From Peribolospora baueri (Eukaryota > Basidiomycota > Peribolosporomycetes > Peribolosporales > Peribolosporaceae): DNA of 64,000 nucleotides. The stretch is taken from contig JAMDHS010000069.1 of assembly GCA_029717555.1 (NCBI GenBank), positions 50,604 through 114,603 on the forward strand, given 5' to 3'. The notes beneath the pieces are model-generated. The model ran no database searches, had not been told where the DNA came from, and was given only the letters and a program-made list of their open reading frames with translations. The translations under genes and the position numbers were made by a program. Each line of letters begins with the position of its first letter. Position 1 is the first letter of the stretch. Below, one piece after another: positions 27,101-42,100 of the stretch.

Positions 27101-30100
27101 CGTGGCGGAGGAGAGCGGGTCCCCACGAGTCGCGCTGAGCACGTTCGTAAACAAAAGACAGGGAATTGTTAGTGGTAATGGTCGATACAATGAGAAAGAT
27201 CGGAGGGTCTACCTGAGCTACATTGGCCTTCGTCACGTTATCGGAAAGATCCTGGAAGCTAACAGTAGAAAACAGAGTCCTGTCGGAGAGGCGATCGGCA
27301 CGCATACAAAAGATCAGCTGCGCGAAAGACCCAAGTGACTCTAATTCAAGGGCACATGGAGACATGTCGGAAAGCTCACCGGGTGCCATCGGTCTGGCTC
27401 ACGGAGGGCAGAGTGCTTTCGACCAAATCGGCATACGATCGTCGCTTAAAGTCATTCTTCGCCGCGGGAATGCTGGGGGGTTTTCCGCGGACAGACGACA
27501 GAAGAGCAAGGGTGAGGCCCAGGCAGCGACCATGCCATGTCGCACCCTATCGCAACTGGCACGGCTGCGTGGGAGTGCTCACGAGAGGAACGCGTCAAAC
27601 ACGGATGGCTTGTGATCTCCGTTGAAGAAGAGCAAACAAGTCTCCGACGGCTGGGGGCATCGGAGAGTAGAAGAGAGGTCATTCAGTGAGAGTTCCACCG
27701 ACGACCAGTCGGCGCCTCCGTGAAGAGCAAAGCCCACCCCGGAGGCATCGTAGTCGAAGAAGATCATGGCGACCGCGTTAGGGTCCTTATTGTTCTGAGC
27801 GAAATTGACGGCCGTATCACGGACTTGGTCGGCGTGTCCGGGCTTGAAAGTGATTATGCCGGCATAGACAGGTCCCTGGCGGTAGGCCTTGATACGGAAG
27901 TTGGTTACGATGCTGGAGGAGGACGGAAGGGAGGTTGGGACCGGCAGGGCGTCCTCAGCGACAGCCGCAACGAAGCAAAATTTCAGAGTGATAAAAGAAG
28001 CGGTGGAGTGAATACGCACCCAAAATTGTTTCCACCGCCTTTGAGCGCGTAAAACAAGTCGGGATCGGATCTGGCGTCGACAACGGAAATGCTCGAGTCC
28101 TTGGGACTGACGACAGTATAGCTGACGACGTTGTCGACGGCTAAGCCGTGCAGGTTGCTCAGGAAGCTGTATCCGCCGCCCAGAAGTAGTCCCGGCACGC
28201 CAACTGTGGCCGCGCGGCCGCCGATGGCGGTGAGGCCGTAGGGGTCAAGAGCGTTGTACAGTTCGTCCCACGTCCAGCCTGGGCCTACGTCGACTTCGGC
28301 TGCGGGATGATCGTTCGAATGGGCGGAAGAGCGGAGGCTCAGGGGCTGCATGCTCGAAGCGTTAGACTGCAAACTGTCTCCGTGCGAAAGGGAGCGACCA
28401 AAGGGGAAGTTGCTATGCAACTTAAACTGGCGCAGACGGTTGAGAGAGACGAGAACTCCGCGGGTGGAGGAAAATCCGGGATTGAAGGCATGGCCTCCAC
28501 CTAGGACGCCGAAAAGGACGTCGGGAAATTGGCGCAGGGTCGTCATCTTGAGGAGTCAGAGAAGAGAGAGGTGGAAAAAGAAGTGAACATGCAGCAAGTA
28601 GGTGCGTAAAGAAGGGAAGAGGCTCACGATGACCACCACGTCATTTTCATTACCGGGCTCTACGGAGCATGTAGCTGGCTGTCTCGACTGGACGTTAGCC
28701 GGGCGGCTTACGTCGGCATCATAACCAGAGGTGCCTAGCGGATGGGGCGACAAGAAAAGAGACATTATCAACAAGGAACATCCTCGACAGATACAGATAT
28801 CATCGGATCGCCGCCCACCTGGATAGAAGACCTTTCCGTCGCTCGACAAGCGCTTCTCCAGTTGCTTGCACACATCCAGGACGCTGCCGTCGCCGCCGCC
28901 GGCCATGTCGTTCTGTGCCGACAAGGACGCGGCGAGACGGACTGAGGTAAATGCTAGAAGAACGGGGAGGATGAGCATGGGTAACGAGGGTGGGGCGAAA
29001 CGCTGAGAAAGACAATAGGAGCGTGTGACTCGGGTTTGCGTCAGTCAGAGGGTTAGGGAGAGAAGAGTGTGAGGCACACTGGTCTAGATAAATAGGAGCA
29101 AGGTGCTAGCTAGGAAGAAGAGAGCTCGAAGCGAAGTGAAGGTCCGCCGTCCTCTCTCTGGGCTTCGACTTCGAGGTTGGGCGTCGGTCGAAGGCGAGAA
29201 GGCGAGAAGGCGAGAAGGCGAGAAGGCGGCCCATCGAGGGCACACGCGACGCGACGCGATGCGACGCGACGCGATGCGACGCGACCTCTTATCTGCTCGA
29301 GCACGACGTGGAAGGATCGTTTTACGTCCTACAGAAGGAAGGCAGGATGCCAAACAAGCGGCCAAGCTAGCCATGCCTGTATATTTGTTCGTCATGAGCC
29401 GACGGAGCACGGCACGTTTGTCAAAAGCCTCCGAAGAATTCTTGGACCCGTTAATGTAGACTATAGACGTGTTATTGTAGAATATAGACACGTTACTGTT
29501 AAATGTAGACATGTTACGGTAAAATATGGACACGTTACCGTAAAATATGGATACCCTCTGCAGTCTTTGACGGCCTGAATGTTAATTAAGGATGCGCAAA
29601 AGTCAATATCGATCACCATAATGTCATTCTTGATGGCAAAGAACGTAGAAGTCAAACAGCCCAATAGTCCATCTTGCTTTCGTCGGCTCCATCCCTACAT
29701 ACATTCCTCCATCCCTCTACCACCCCTCGCCTCTCGGTCCCAACGCGAGTGACGAAGAGGAGCGGGATCGAGCGTGTACTTTCCTGTTCCTTTTTACCCT
29801 TATCTTCTCTGTCCGTTTCTTTGTCTGCTGCGCTTTGTTTTGGCTGTCCATATGTATTCAATCCTTTCTGACTCGAAGCACGTTTCGATCCGACACGGTG
29901 TAACCGTCCCTTCGAAGGACGACATGGTACGATACGCAATTAGTGATACCCTGTTTGTTTTACGCCGACTGCCCTACATGTAGACTACCAGTCGGCCGTG
30001 CGCCGCGTGTGGAAGACGCTTGCGTTCGACGGTATATCGCATCGTGCTGCGCTGTGCTTGGCTCTGAAGGTCGGCCGTGATTAATTTTTGGGTAAGCAAG

Positions 30101-33100
30101 ATGAACATTCAACATCTCAACATTGGAGTTTGGGTAAACAAGGTTTATGTTTGGTTTAACAAGATTCGAAGGCGGACGAGTGGCCGCAGCAAAGATCACG
30201 TGGAGCTCGGCGCGATCATGACACATGCCGATCGATCGAGCGAAGAGGTGGAGGTGGAGGGAGGTGGAGTGGAGATCGGCGGCCGGCGGACGGCGGAGGG
30301 GAAGACAGACGCCCATCTTCCCTCTTTAGCACCACTCCACTCACTCGGCTTGTCCTAACCATCCTCTCATCCCTTCAGAGTCCATCGAGAAAAAAACACA
30401 ATCGCAACCATGCCGGCTACCGCAGAGACCCAGAGCTACAGGTTCAACCGTGAGTGCGAGTCCTCCGACGGCCCTCGTCCTATCCTTGGTCTGTGGGGGG
30501 ACTGGAGTGAAGAAATGAGGGAAGGGCGGGGAGGGGCCTGCGGGAGACGAGCGTTGGATGAACGCGGAACGGAGGAGGACAAGCGGCGACTTGCGCCTTT
30601 ATTAAAGCCGGCGCAAAGGCGTTCGATCGGGCGTGGTGGGCGACGAGGCCGCGAGGGTGGTAGAGCTGACCGCGAGGGTCGTCGAGATGTCTCTGAGGTT
30701 TCCTTTCTCACAAATTGGCGTCTCCTTTTCTTTGTTTATCTTTTCTATTGGGCCTCGTCCCTTTTGCACGCCGCCTCGCCTACCGGCCTGGCCGCCCGTG
30801 CGACAATGTAGACACGATGCTCCGCGTCAAGGATCCCAAGGCGTCGCTGGACTTTTACGAGAACATCCTCGGCATGGGTGGGTTGAATGGAGTCGTCTCT
30901 TCGACAAACGTTGATGGGGCGAACGAACGGATTCACTGATGCCGCCGTCTCTATGATCGACGATGTGGGACAGACCTCATTGACAAGCACGAAGCCGAGT
31001 GAGTGGCGGCGCGTGACTTTGAAAGCCACACGTCACACATATTTCCGATGGCCTCTCGCGGCTTATCGTACCGTCTCTCCAAATCATACGCGCAGGACCT
31101 TTACCCTCTTCTTCCTCGGCTATCAGCACCAGAAGGGTGTCGAGCGCTCCAAGAGGGAGGCGCTCTTGGAGCTCACGTAAGTCCCTCTCGCGGTGGAGAG
31201 CGATCAAGTGGAGGTTAGGCTAGGCTCAGTGTATCATGTCATCCCTCAAACGCATTCGTAGTTGGAACCACGGCACGGAGAAGGATGACAGCTTCAAGGG
31301 CTACCACAACGGCAACAGCGAGCCTAGGGGTGCGTTCCATGCATCGTTCATCTCCTCGCCGCTGTGTCTCGCTGACGATGGGCCTTGTCTGCGGACGGTG
31401 GACGAACGACGGACGCAGGGTTCGGACACATTGCCATCTCTGTGGACAACATCCAGGCGTGCTGCGACCGTCTGGAGAAGCTGGGCGTCAAGTTCCAGAA
31501 GAAGCTTACGGAGGGTAGGATGAAGTGCGTATCGCGCCTATCGTGGTTCCGACGACTAGGTTGTAGGTTTGCGGTGACTGATTTTGTTATTGTTCGACTC
31601 GGTGTTGGAATGCGTGGTGGGGTGCCGTGCCGTTTTAGGAACATTGCGTTCGGTGAGCATGGCGGAGTGTGGAGACAGAAGTGAATGGCGCTGACGGGTT
31701 GTGGTCTTTGCTTGTGTCTCGTTTCAGCGCTTGACCGTAAGTAGCGTCTTTTCGAGCGCCGAATTGAATCGAATCACTAACGACAGCCTGCGTTGTCTGA
31801 CGGTTCCTTAGCCGATGGCTACTGGGTGGTGAGTATGGCTGTGGGCAGTCCGCATCCCGCTCTCACACGGACGGCCACTGACGCCGGGCTGTTGGTTGGC
31901 CGCCGCTGTTGTACAGGAGATCATCCAGATGCAGGACAAGATCTAACCTGGCACAAGAGCTCCCGCGTTGACGACGGTATGAGGAAAGGCGTTTTCGACG
32001 GTATGAGGAAGGCGTTGTTGTATGTAGGAAGAGATGCCGTGGCGGGTTCGTGAACAGCCGAACTTTTTTTTTATACCGAAATGAACACGAGTGAAACGAA
32101 ATTGGACGGTGGTCGTATCGTATCGTACCCCAATGGTTTGGTTGGGTTGCCGTGTGGATGTACATATTTGGAGAGAGGGAAGGAGGATGGGATGGATGGG
32201 ATGGATGGATGGATGGATGGATGGATGGTTCCTGACTGAGTCTATTTCGGGGTTACGGCCCCGACTAATCATCGGAGGCTAGTCTGTCTTTCCCCTTCCT
32301 CCTCCCCCATCGCCGGCACGCACGCCGGAGCTGCGCACGGCCGAGGGACGGCTGCGGATGGGCCGGCTGCGGCTGCGGAGCGGCTTGCCGCAGTCGAGCC
32401 AATCCCGCAGTCATTCAATCCGTCCGTCCGTCTCTTTCTTCGAAGGACGCTCATGTCGCGCTTTGCGTCGTCCCGTCTCGGCGACTGCGGCTGCGGGTCC
32501 GCGGTGGCGCTCGTGTGGGTGCCTTTGCTGCGGCGTCCGTCAGGGCGGGAAGGAACAGTAGTGGCTTATTATTAGTTGACTAAGGCGTCGCTGAGCGATC
32601 CTCGCCTGCTCGCTAGTTAACACTAACGGAACGATCGTCGGCGTCGGCCCGCTGATAACCATCATCTGCCTCTTTCTTTTTCTTCTCCCATCCATCCATC
32701 CATGGCCGTCGGCGGCATCCATTGCCGCTCCACCGCCGAGCATGGCCACTGCCGAGGCCATATCCACGTTCCCTTCCCTTCTTTCCTTTTTCCCTTTCTC
32801 GTACTGCCCGGGATGCGTGCGAGCGATGCAATGCGTGCGATGCGATGCAATGACCAATGATCAATGATGGATATGATGCGCAGACGACATCCGCAATACT
32901 CACCCCCTTTCTTGCACTGCTTGCCCCGGCCAACGCCCACCCACATCAATCACATCCACCGCTCCACCGCTCACCCTTATTTATCTCCTCGCCCTCCTCA
33001 TTGCCTCCTCTCCTCCCTCCCCAGTCTCCCTCTCCGCCCTCGTACTTCTCCCACCCTCGTACTTCTCCCCCACGCTCGTTCTCTGTCCGGACAGACGGCG

Positions 33101-36100
33101 CACAGACAACAAAGGAGTCCTACCATCTACCTTACCCAATCTTACCCTCTATATCCATCCTCCCAACCACAGCCTCGCCCGCCGAGCTCACTTCTCTCCA
33201 TCCCGTCCTAGACTGACACGATGAAGCTCCTCGCACCCTCTCTTCTCCCCTTCGTCCTCGCCGCCTTGGCCTCGTCCCCCGCCGACGCCGACGCCCGTCG
33301 CAGCCTCTCCGCCGCCGCTCGCCGCTCCCCGGCTCCCGTGGAGGCCATCGAGATCGAGATCGCTCCTCGTTCCGCCCACTCCGCCCTCGGCCGCTTCCAT
33401 AACGTTACCTCCCCCGCCGTCGACGTGAGCCTCGCCGACGCCCACCAGGTCCGCGCCCGCCACCTCTTCCCCCAGCACAAGCGCGCCGCCGGCTGGACGC
33501 TCAAGAAGAACTACACCGGCTCCGCGTTCTGGAACAGCTGGTACTACGGCACTGACAGCGGCGCCAACGGCGGCCTCGCTCAGTACATCGACCAAGCCGC
33601 CGCCGAGTCGATGGGCCTCCTCTACACGAACAGCAACGGCTCCGTCCACATTGGCGTAGAGACGACCAAGTCGGTGTCCAACCTCCGCAAGTCCACCGTG
33701 CTGTACTCCCACGATACCATCACCCCCGGCTCGCTCCTTCTGTTTGACGCCTCCCACATGCCCGTCGGATGCGGCACCTGGCCAGCCTTCTGGACCGTCG
33801 GCACCGGCAAGTCCTGGCCCCAGGGCGGCGAAATTGACATCATCGAAGGCGTCTCCGAGTTTACCCAAAACGCCATCAGCATCCACACCGCCGCCGGTTG
33901 CTCCATTCCTTCCTCCGGGTACTATTCCGCAACGTTTATGGATACGAACCCTTCGACAAAGACGAATTGCGATGCGGATAAGACGAACGATCAGGGATGC
34001 GGCATGCGAGACTCTGACAAGTCTTCCTACGGTACCGCCTTTAACGCCCAAGGAGGAGGCGTATACGCGATGGAGTGGACGGCAGCCGGAATCAAGGTCT
34101 GGTTCTTCGGTCGTCATAGCATCCCCCAGGATATTAAGAACGGAAAGCCGAACCCCACCGGATGGGGCAAGCCGAGGATGGACTTTAGCTCGCAGAATTG
34201 TAATATGTATAATGCGTTTTCGCCTCAGCAGGTGAGTGGGCGGCGAGTGCGAGCGAGTGGAGCGAGCGAGCACGAGGAGGGGTTTTCTGTCTTCTCTTCC
34301 AAACACTCGCAGTCTTCGTCTTCTGTCTTCTCTTCCAAACACTCATCCCCTCCCTATCCATACCCCTATCTGTCCGTCTCCTACAGCTCGTCATTAGCTC
34401 AAACCTCGGTGGCACTTGGCCCGAGGGCGTCTGGTCCGTCCCGGCACAGTATGGTGAGCAGAGTGGGCGATCGTGAGCGAGTCGAATTCGAATTCCCAGC
34501 TCACTCTGGCCACTCTTGCTTTTTCTTTCGCTCCTTTCCTTTCGCTTCGCTTTCCTTTCCTTTCGCTTTTCTTTCGCTTTCCTTTCGCTTTCCTTCCTCC
34601 TTCCGCTTTCTCCGGCCGTCCCCGTCACAGCAAACCAGAACAAGTCCTGCCAGGCCATCACCGGCACCTCGATCAACAACCACATCCTCTGTCAGTCCCA
34701 TCTTTCCTTTCCCAACCACAGCCCGTCGTCCTGCCGTCCTGACATGCTTCCGTCTCCCTCCTTGGTCTCCTTCCTCTTTTGTCTCCCCCCCCGCAGACAA
34801 CGGCGCAGCTTTCAACGAGGCCCACTGGACCGTCAACTCCATCTCCATCTTCACCAACAACTAGGCATTCCTCCCGCTCCTCCCCCCTCTAGCCTCCTTC
34901 CTTCCCTTCCTTTACCGTACCGTACTTTACCGTACCGTATCGTACCGGACCGTACCGTACTCCTCCACCCAGTCCTCCTCCTTCGGTTTACTTCGGTTTC
35001 TATTTCGAATCGCATTCCCACCGATTCTTATTTCGTTCCCGTTCCTTCGTTCGTTCGCTCCTTCGTCCGTTCGTCCTCGTCGTGGGCTTGAGCAAGGTCA
35101 TCGTCTTCGCCATCGCCATCGTATCGAGTCGTGTCGTGACGCTCGCTCGCCGAGGGGCAGCACCGTGTGTGGGTTTGTTTTTTGTTGTCCCACCGCGTCG
35201 TCGTCGTCCTGGCCGTCGGTGCCCGTGCCCCATGACGACGGCGCTCCGGGAGAGAGAGGGAACGACGCGTTGGGGCCGGGCCCGCTGGCTCGCTGGCCAG
35301 GCATTGGCTTCTCGGCGTTGAGCTTCGAGTGCACCCCACAGGCCGTTCTTTCCTTCCTTCCTTTCACTCGCTTCCGCGTCACCCCGACCCGTCCGTCCAA
35401 CATCTGTCTGTCTGTCTGTCCTTCCGACTCTTAACAAACAGCAGACGCGAAAGAATGAACCCGAATGAATGAATAAATACGGCCAGGCGCGAGCCCGAGG
35501 CCGCGTACATGCTTTCCATCCATCCCTCCATACGCACGTCCATACATGCATACATACATACATACCTACATACATGACACCCGCAGGCTACCCATGCCGA
35601 CATTCATTCAGCATTCAGCGATCCGCCATCCGCTCGCTCGCTCGCTTCTTCACAGCGTGCCGAGACTGACGCTCGGAGGAGGCTGGAAGCCCTTGTCCCA
35701 CTGGACGGGCTCGGGGCCGACGTCAAACTCGAGCGTCGCACCCGAGGCGATCTCGTCGTGGTAGACGAACGTCCGGTTCAGGTTCTTGCCGTTCAGTTTG
35801 ACCGAGCGCACGTAGAAGCTCGTCGGCGTTAGGTTGGCTGGAAAGGAGAGGGAGGGGCGTCAACCACGCCCGCGATCCTCCACCCTTGAACCCGACGGAC
35901 CGACGGCGAGCGACACTCACGAGCGCGAATGTGCAGATAGACGGGACTGGCGTTCGTATTTTCCATCTGAGCCGTCAAGAGCCGGACATCCATCGACTTG
36001 AAGAACGGCGAGGTGAGCAGGTAAATCGGCTGCTCAGTGACCGGGTAAAGGCTGTCCGATCGATCGGAAAAACGGGAATGCTCTCCGTCAATATGCGTGC

Positions 36101-39100
36101 CTCCTGCTATCGCGCTCGCAGGCGGATACCGTCCGCTCACCCCATAAAGTTCCATAGCATCCACGATTGCCTGAAAAAAGACAAAACGTTCAAACTCGAG
36201 TCAGCGGGCCCCGGTCCCCCTCCCCGTTCACGTCCCCAAACCCACATGGCTCCAGCGTCCGAGTTGCCCTGGCAACGATGGAGAGAAAAAAGCCGTGTGT
36301 CAGCCTTTCAGGAAGGGCTGAGAGGAGGAATGGATAGCAGATGAGAGAACCTCACCGGAATGCCGTTGGCCTTGTCATTGTAGAACATGTTGATGATGCC
36401 CCTCGTCTGATTGACCGAGTGCCATTGGTATCCGGGGGCGTGGTTGTACAAGAATGGCGTCAAGAAGCTCTACATCGGCGATGCGGGTAGAAGGATGGGA
36501 CGATCAGCCGTGCAATGGAAAAATGGCCGCCGGATAGCGTCCCAACTCACCGGCTCATTTCCTGGGTTCATGAGCGCCGATCCGGCCGTGTTGCCCGCTC
36601 CACCGCCACTACTGTAGCCTTGGACAAAGGAAGCATCCAATCGGCGGACAAACTCTTCAGGACCGCCCATCTGAACGTGAACAGAACGCGAAGGGAACAA
36701 GACGCAGTGTCATCCATCCGCTCCACTGTGCCACGAGCGCGCATGAGTTGACTCACCTTCTTGATGAGGGAAGCGGTGTCGTGTGGGACGTTGAAGGAGT
36801 ACCTGAGCACGAGATGAAGTGGGCATCGAGTGAGTCCACGACCACAGCGTCAAAAGGCGACAAGGCAAGCGTCGACGCACTCCCAGATCAGTGCCTCATA
36901 ACTGTTGGAGACGTGAGAATGGAGTTGAGCACAGTTCGCAGCACCACCTGGGCCATTCCTGTGCCAGTTGTGGAGGCCACTTACGTATCACTCGTCCACT
37001 CGCACAAGCCACAGTTCGTAACGTTCACCGGCGGGCTGACCCCGTCCGGGCTGGTAAAGTTCCACTTGCCATCGGCGTCGCGAGGGCAAAGGAACCCATT
37101 GAAGCTGCCGAGGCCAGGGAGAGTGGTACTCAAGTTTCCGTTCCACATGTCTGCCACGAGGAAGAAGCGGATGTCAGCCAAAAGAAACGCACGGAGACGA
37201 GCGTAACCGTGCTCACTTTCCCATTGACTGTCGGTCCGAACGGGAGAACACAACGGTATCAATGAGGGAAGCCAAATCCGGAGAGTCTGCCAGTGTACCA
37301 AATATGCCGGCTCACCCGGAGCGCTTGAGGTACTTTTGCGCATCGGCAGGCTTGCCCGTACGCTTAGCAACCTGATACAGGCCAAAGTCTGTCACCGGCG
37401 GTGGGAAAGAAAGAGACACCCGTCAGGGAAAGAAAGCGTGACAGCGACTGGCCGTCAAGCACGCAGGCGTGTCGCTTACCGTTCTGTGCGTACTCCACGA
37501 CCCTCGAGACGGACCTGCTGTGGTTCCGCGTGATCCATCCGACTGAAAATTTAGGATGGAGCGCCGGAGCGAGTTAATCTCTGGTCTGCCTTCCGAACGA
37601 GGTAAAGGGGACCGTCCTTCTCACCGTTGATCCAGTCATCCAGCGCCACTCTACCCTCAAAGTCGCCACCGTCCCAAGACAGATAGTCGGGCGTGGGATG
37701 GGGCTGGACCTCCGCGTCTTTGACCTGTGAGTTGACATTCGGTAGATGTCGAATGTGAGCTGTCCTGTCCGTCTATATTGGCAAGGATCGACGACCCCAC
37801 CAAGGCCTTCCAACCGTCGTCCCAGTTGATGTTCTTGACCTTGTCAAAGCCCTTCACATAAGCATCTACCGAAGAGGTATGGAGGCGAGAGGGGAGCCGT
37901 TAGCGTGGAGAAGAAATCATATGACGAGATGAAGAAGCGCAAACACACCGGCAAGAGTGTTGTCAGCGTTGCTGCCGCCCTGGGTCATGCCGTTCGCGTT
38001 GCCGCTCCTTCCGTCGGGGAGGTATCCGTCATGGCGCCTGGGGACGAAAGAGACGCGAAGAAGGCGTGAGCGTCCTTGCCGACCGTGCTCAACAAAAACG
38101 AAAAGGCCATGTCACTCCTCACCAAATGTCGATGAGAGATCGAACCATGTCGACGTAGCGAGGTGTTTGCAGGAGGCCGTACATAGGGGTAAGGCACCGG
38201 AAGATGTCCCACACTGGGTTGCAAGGAGCGAAACAGTGAAAGGGATGTCAGTGCGGTCCAGCAAAAGCTAAGCTTCGTAGCCGCTCAGATATGGCTCACT
38301 CGTATAAAAGTCGTCGTACGACGGCTCGTTGGTCTGCCATTTCGGGTTCTCGCCCGTCCTGTCCGACGGCAAGAGGCTGGTGTAATAGAGTCCTGGCGAT
38401 GGGGTGTGGACGAAGGGAAACCCGTCTAATGGAGGTTCATACTATATTTTGATCGCATGAAGACGGCTTACCGGTGTAAAGCATCCGAAGGAGGGTCTGA
38501 TTTCGTTCTCCTCCGGTGGAAGGAATGATGATGGACGAGAGCACGTCGTCTGAAAGAGAGAGGAGGCACAGGCCGGGACGTCAGACGCTCGGCCTGCGAA
38601 ACGCCTTGCAAGAGGAAACGTCTCCGCACCGTTCCACTCCTTTCGGGCGGCGGCGACGACGTCGTCGAAAGTCAAATTCTTCGGCACCTCGTCGTGAATG
38701 AACTGGCAAGCCTTCTGCTCGCTGATAAAGCTGATACCGATCCTGCTCTCGATCATTGACGAGCTCTGGTTGCCAGACCAAGTGAACAAAGCGCCAATGC
38801 CAGTGCCGTTGCCGTTCACCACCGTCGAAGCGGACATGTTGCCGTACTGGACCTTGGTCGGGGGCACTGGGACAGCCTGGTTGGTATTGTATGGGTAGGA
38901 GAAGACGCCGCCTTTGGAGAAGGGATTGCTGAAGTTGGCACAGAAGTGTATGCCCCACTTGCCCCTGTAGGTGCGGGCGCAGAGGAAAGGGAGACGTCAT
39001 TGAGCAAGTCATTCCCAACACGACCTGTAGATAGCAACCCCTGTCGAGCTACCCACTCCCTGTTCCAGCCTCCGTCATATTGAGCAGAACCATAGTAAGA

Positions 39101-42100
39101 GGAGTTGTCCTCGGCAATATGGACCGAGCCGCCCCTGAAGTGCTGCGAATAGTTGGAGCCTGCACGCCGGTGCGAGGAAAGGTCGTTTCAGCTACCGTCC
39201 AACGCCGATCGAGGTATCCTCCACTAGACGACCGGGAAGGGGCTCACTGAAGTCAGGAAGGACATGAGACAAGTCGACGAGGATGTGCTTGTCTCCTCCA
39301 GGATAGCGGTAGTTGGCGATGCCAGAATGCCTTGCAGCGGTCAAGTCAAGGGAGACGCCGTTGGTCAAGTTGGTTTGCCAGTGCCCGACAGACGCCTTAT
39401 CGGACGCGCGGGGCTGCTGGTAGGTAAAGTTGTTGGCCACTGGTCGAAAACGAGATCCCGGTGAGATGTTCACGTCTCGCAGCATGTACAAAGGTCGGGC
39501 CAATGGACTCACCGTTGATCCCCTGAGCTTCCAGGTCGCCGGTTAGAGGCATCTGACTGACCACACCGTACTTGGGCTCGCCGCCGGTGCCAGATTCGTG
39601 CATCATCGATATTCCAGTGAGATTGCCAAGCGGCGTGCTGAGAAAAGGATCGGTCGGTCGTAAGTGATACGGCTATGCCACCAACAGAATTAGAGAAGGG
39701 ACACTTGCTATCCTCCGTTATTACCGGCGGCAGGGGGATCGAGCCACACGGCTTGGGTGTCGATGCCCATCTTGACGACGCCAAAGGGAACCGCTGCGCC
39801 TGGGAAGACGTTTCCAGAAGCCATGGAAGACTGAATGTTGAGGGAAAAAGACGGTGAGATCAAGCGTGCACAAAGACGCTCAAACGAGGAGAGCAGGACG
39901 GGGAATGAAGCTGAGCTCACGTTGGCGATGGCACCTTGCGTACCCTGTCGTGGCGACATGCGTGCAGAGCAGGAAAGCTGGTGAGCAGACCGAGGGGAGA
40001 GAAGATCCCCCAGATAGGAGCGAGTGTCCCAGATGAGCCACTCACGATGAGAAGGTCTACATATTTGGTCAAATCCTCTGACGAATCTCCGGTGCTGGCT
40101 CTTATGGAAAGGGGGCTAGCCAACACGGACGTTTGAAGCGCTGCATCGCACAAGGCGAGAGCGAGAAGAGACTGGAGGAACCTCTTTCCCATCTTGATCG
40201 CGAGCTCCAAGTCGACGCACGTAGGGGTATGTCGGCGAGGCGGTCAAGGGGAGGAGCTCCATGGCGGTCCTTTATACGCGTCTGTCTGCCTTCGCACTAG
40301 AAGGAAGAGGAACCTGGATCGGCAAGCGCCTGTGCCGCGTGGGGGTGCAGAGGAGATGCAAAGTGAGCTCCTTAGTCTCAGTGAGTCGGATTCACGAATG
40401 ACGGGTGCGGGGCCAAGGGAGAAAGATTGCCAAATCGATGGCGTACTCGAACGTGCCGGCCAGTCTAAGTGGTCTCTGAGAAGCCGGCGGTGAGACGACC
40501 TCGGCTCGTGTAACGCCATCCCCCGCCCAACTCTAAGCGATCTCAGCGGACACAGAGTGTCCGAGCCAATCCAAGCGAATGGAAGCGGCGGGACATACAT
40601 TAAGTAGCAAGTCAAGACGGTGGTGTTCTTCTTGTCCAGCGGAGAGTCGGCCGCCGGCATGGCAGCCTGGTCAGAACTCTTCCGTGCGCCAAGTGAGACA
40701 CCGGGGCTCCGCCGCCGGATATAGCAAACGGGCGTCCCCACGAGAATGACGCCGAGACCGATGTTGGACCTGCCTGCTGCTAGACCAGGTAGGTGGAGGA
40801 GAACGATGGCGCGTAACGGTCTCAGATTTCAGGGACGCTCAGCCGGCCGACCGGACCGGTGACGACGGAGGAACAGCACGGCGTTGCACGACCATGGAGG
40901 CGGCAAAGGCGGCGGTCGAGATGGGCCGCTTTGTGGTGGGCGAGTGGAGGACCGGCCCATCATCCGCGTTGGCCCACTTCATCGTCTTCCTCCAAGCTGC
41001 CGGTCCGGTGTGCCTTGGATCTGGTTGCACGCGGTGTCGAAGCATTTCTGTCTGAGGAGGCCGCGTCTGGACGCTGGACAAAAAAGAGGAAGGACCAGGC
41101 GGAGGAGACACCTCCGTATCTTCCAGACCAGCACGTGCAAAACTCTCACCCGGCCTTAGTTTTAGCCGCCCCTTATTTGGACAGCTTGGGACTTGAAACT
41201 GAACCAGCCGTTCCTACCACTGCCTGAGCCGTCGCCGCTCCCGCTTGTCCAGGACCGTCAAATTGGACTTTCCAAAGAGAAACGAGGTGAGGTATGCCAG
41301 GGCGTCCGAGCCACACAAGGCCAAGGCCTGACGCCGGACAAGAGTGTATGCTTTCACGCCAGGGGTCAGGACATCCGCCCCTTCATCGGCCAGACCACGT
41401 TCAGCCAGTACACCGTTGAGCTGGGCGATCTTCGTTCCGCTTCGGGCGAAAAGGTTCGGAAGCGAAAGAACTGAATGCCGCTGGTTTCCCCTTTTGCTCG
41501 CTCCTCCGTCTTTACAGCATTCATCGAACCCGCCGTCTCTCAGTGGTCTGTCGCGATAGGGAGAGAGAGTCGATTAAGTGGGAAAGCAGAGAGAGTCGAT
41601 CAAGTTCGGGCGGGAAAGGAGAGGAGAGTAGAAAGAGAAGGGACGTCGACGAGAAAGAGACAGCAGGCAAGCAAACCAAAAAACAACCTATATAATCCAG
41701 ACTCAAGCTTCATCGACCGCACTCCTACGGCTCGACGGGACGTAGACACGGCCATGGAGCTCGCGAACGTTAAGTGACTGCTCAAGCTTGTACATCCCGA
41801 CAAGTACATACGGATATTTGTCGAGACTAGACGTGTCTCGGCGTGTGCTGTGTGTTGTGTTGTGTCTCTCATCACTTTGCATTTACCCATCTTTTGAACA
41901 GCGCCGGCGTTACCTCGGCGGACGGTTCTGATGCGGCTTGGGCCAATCACCTCAGCGCCCAAGTCTCCCAACTACAGGATTGGTCTTCATCAGCGCCGCC
42001 ACGCCCCTGTGGAATTCCATGGCCGAGCGTTTTGCCCACGACCCCCGTTGTGGCGACGAACACAATCACGACCAGGACTGAACGTGAGTTGACCAAGTCT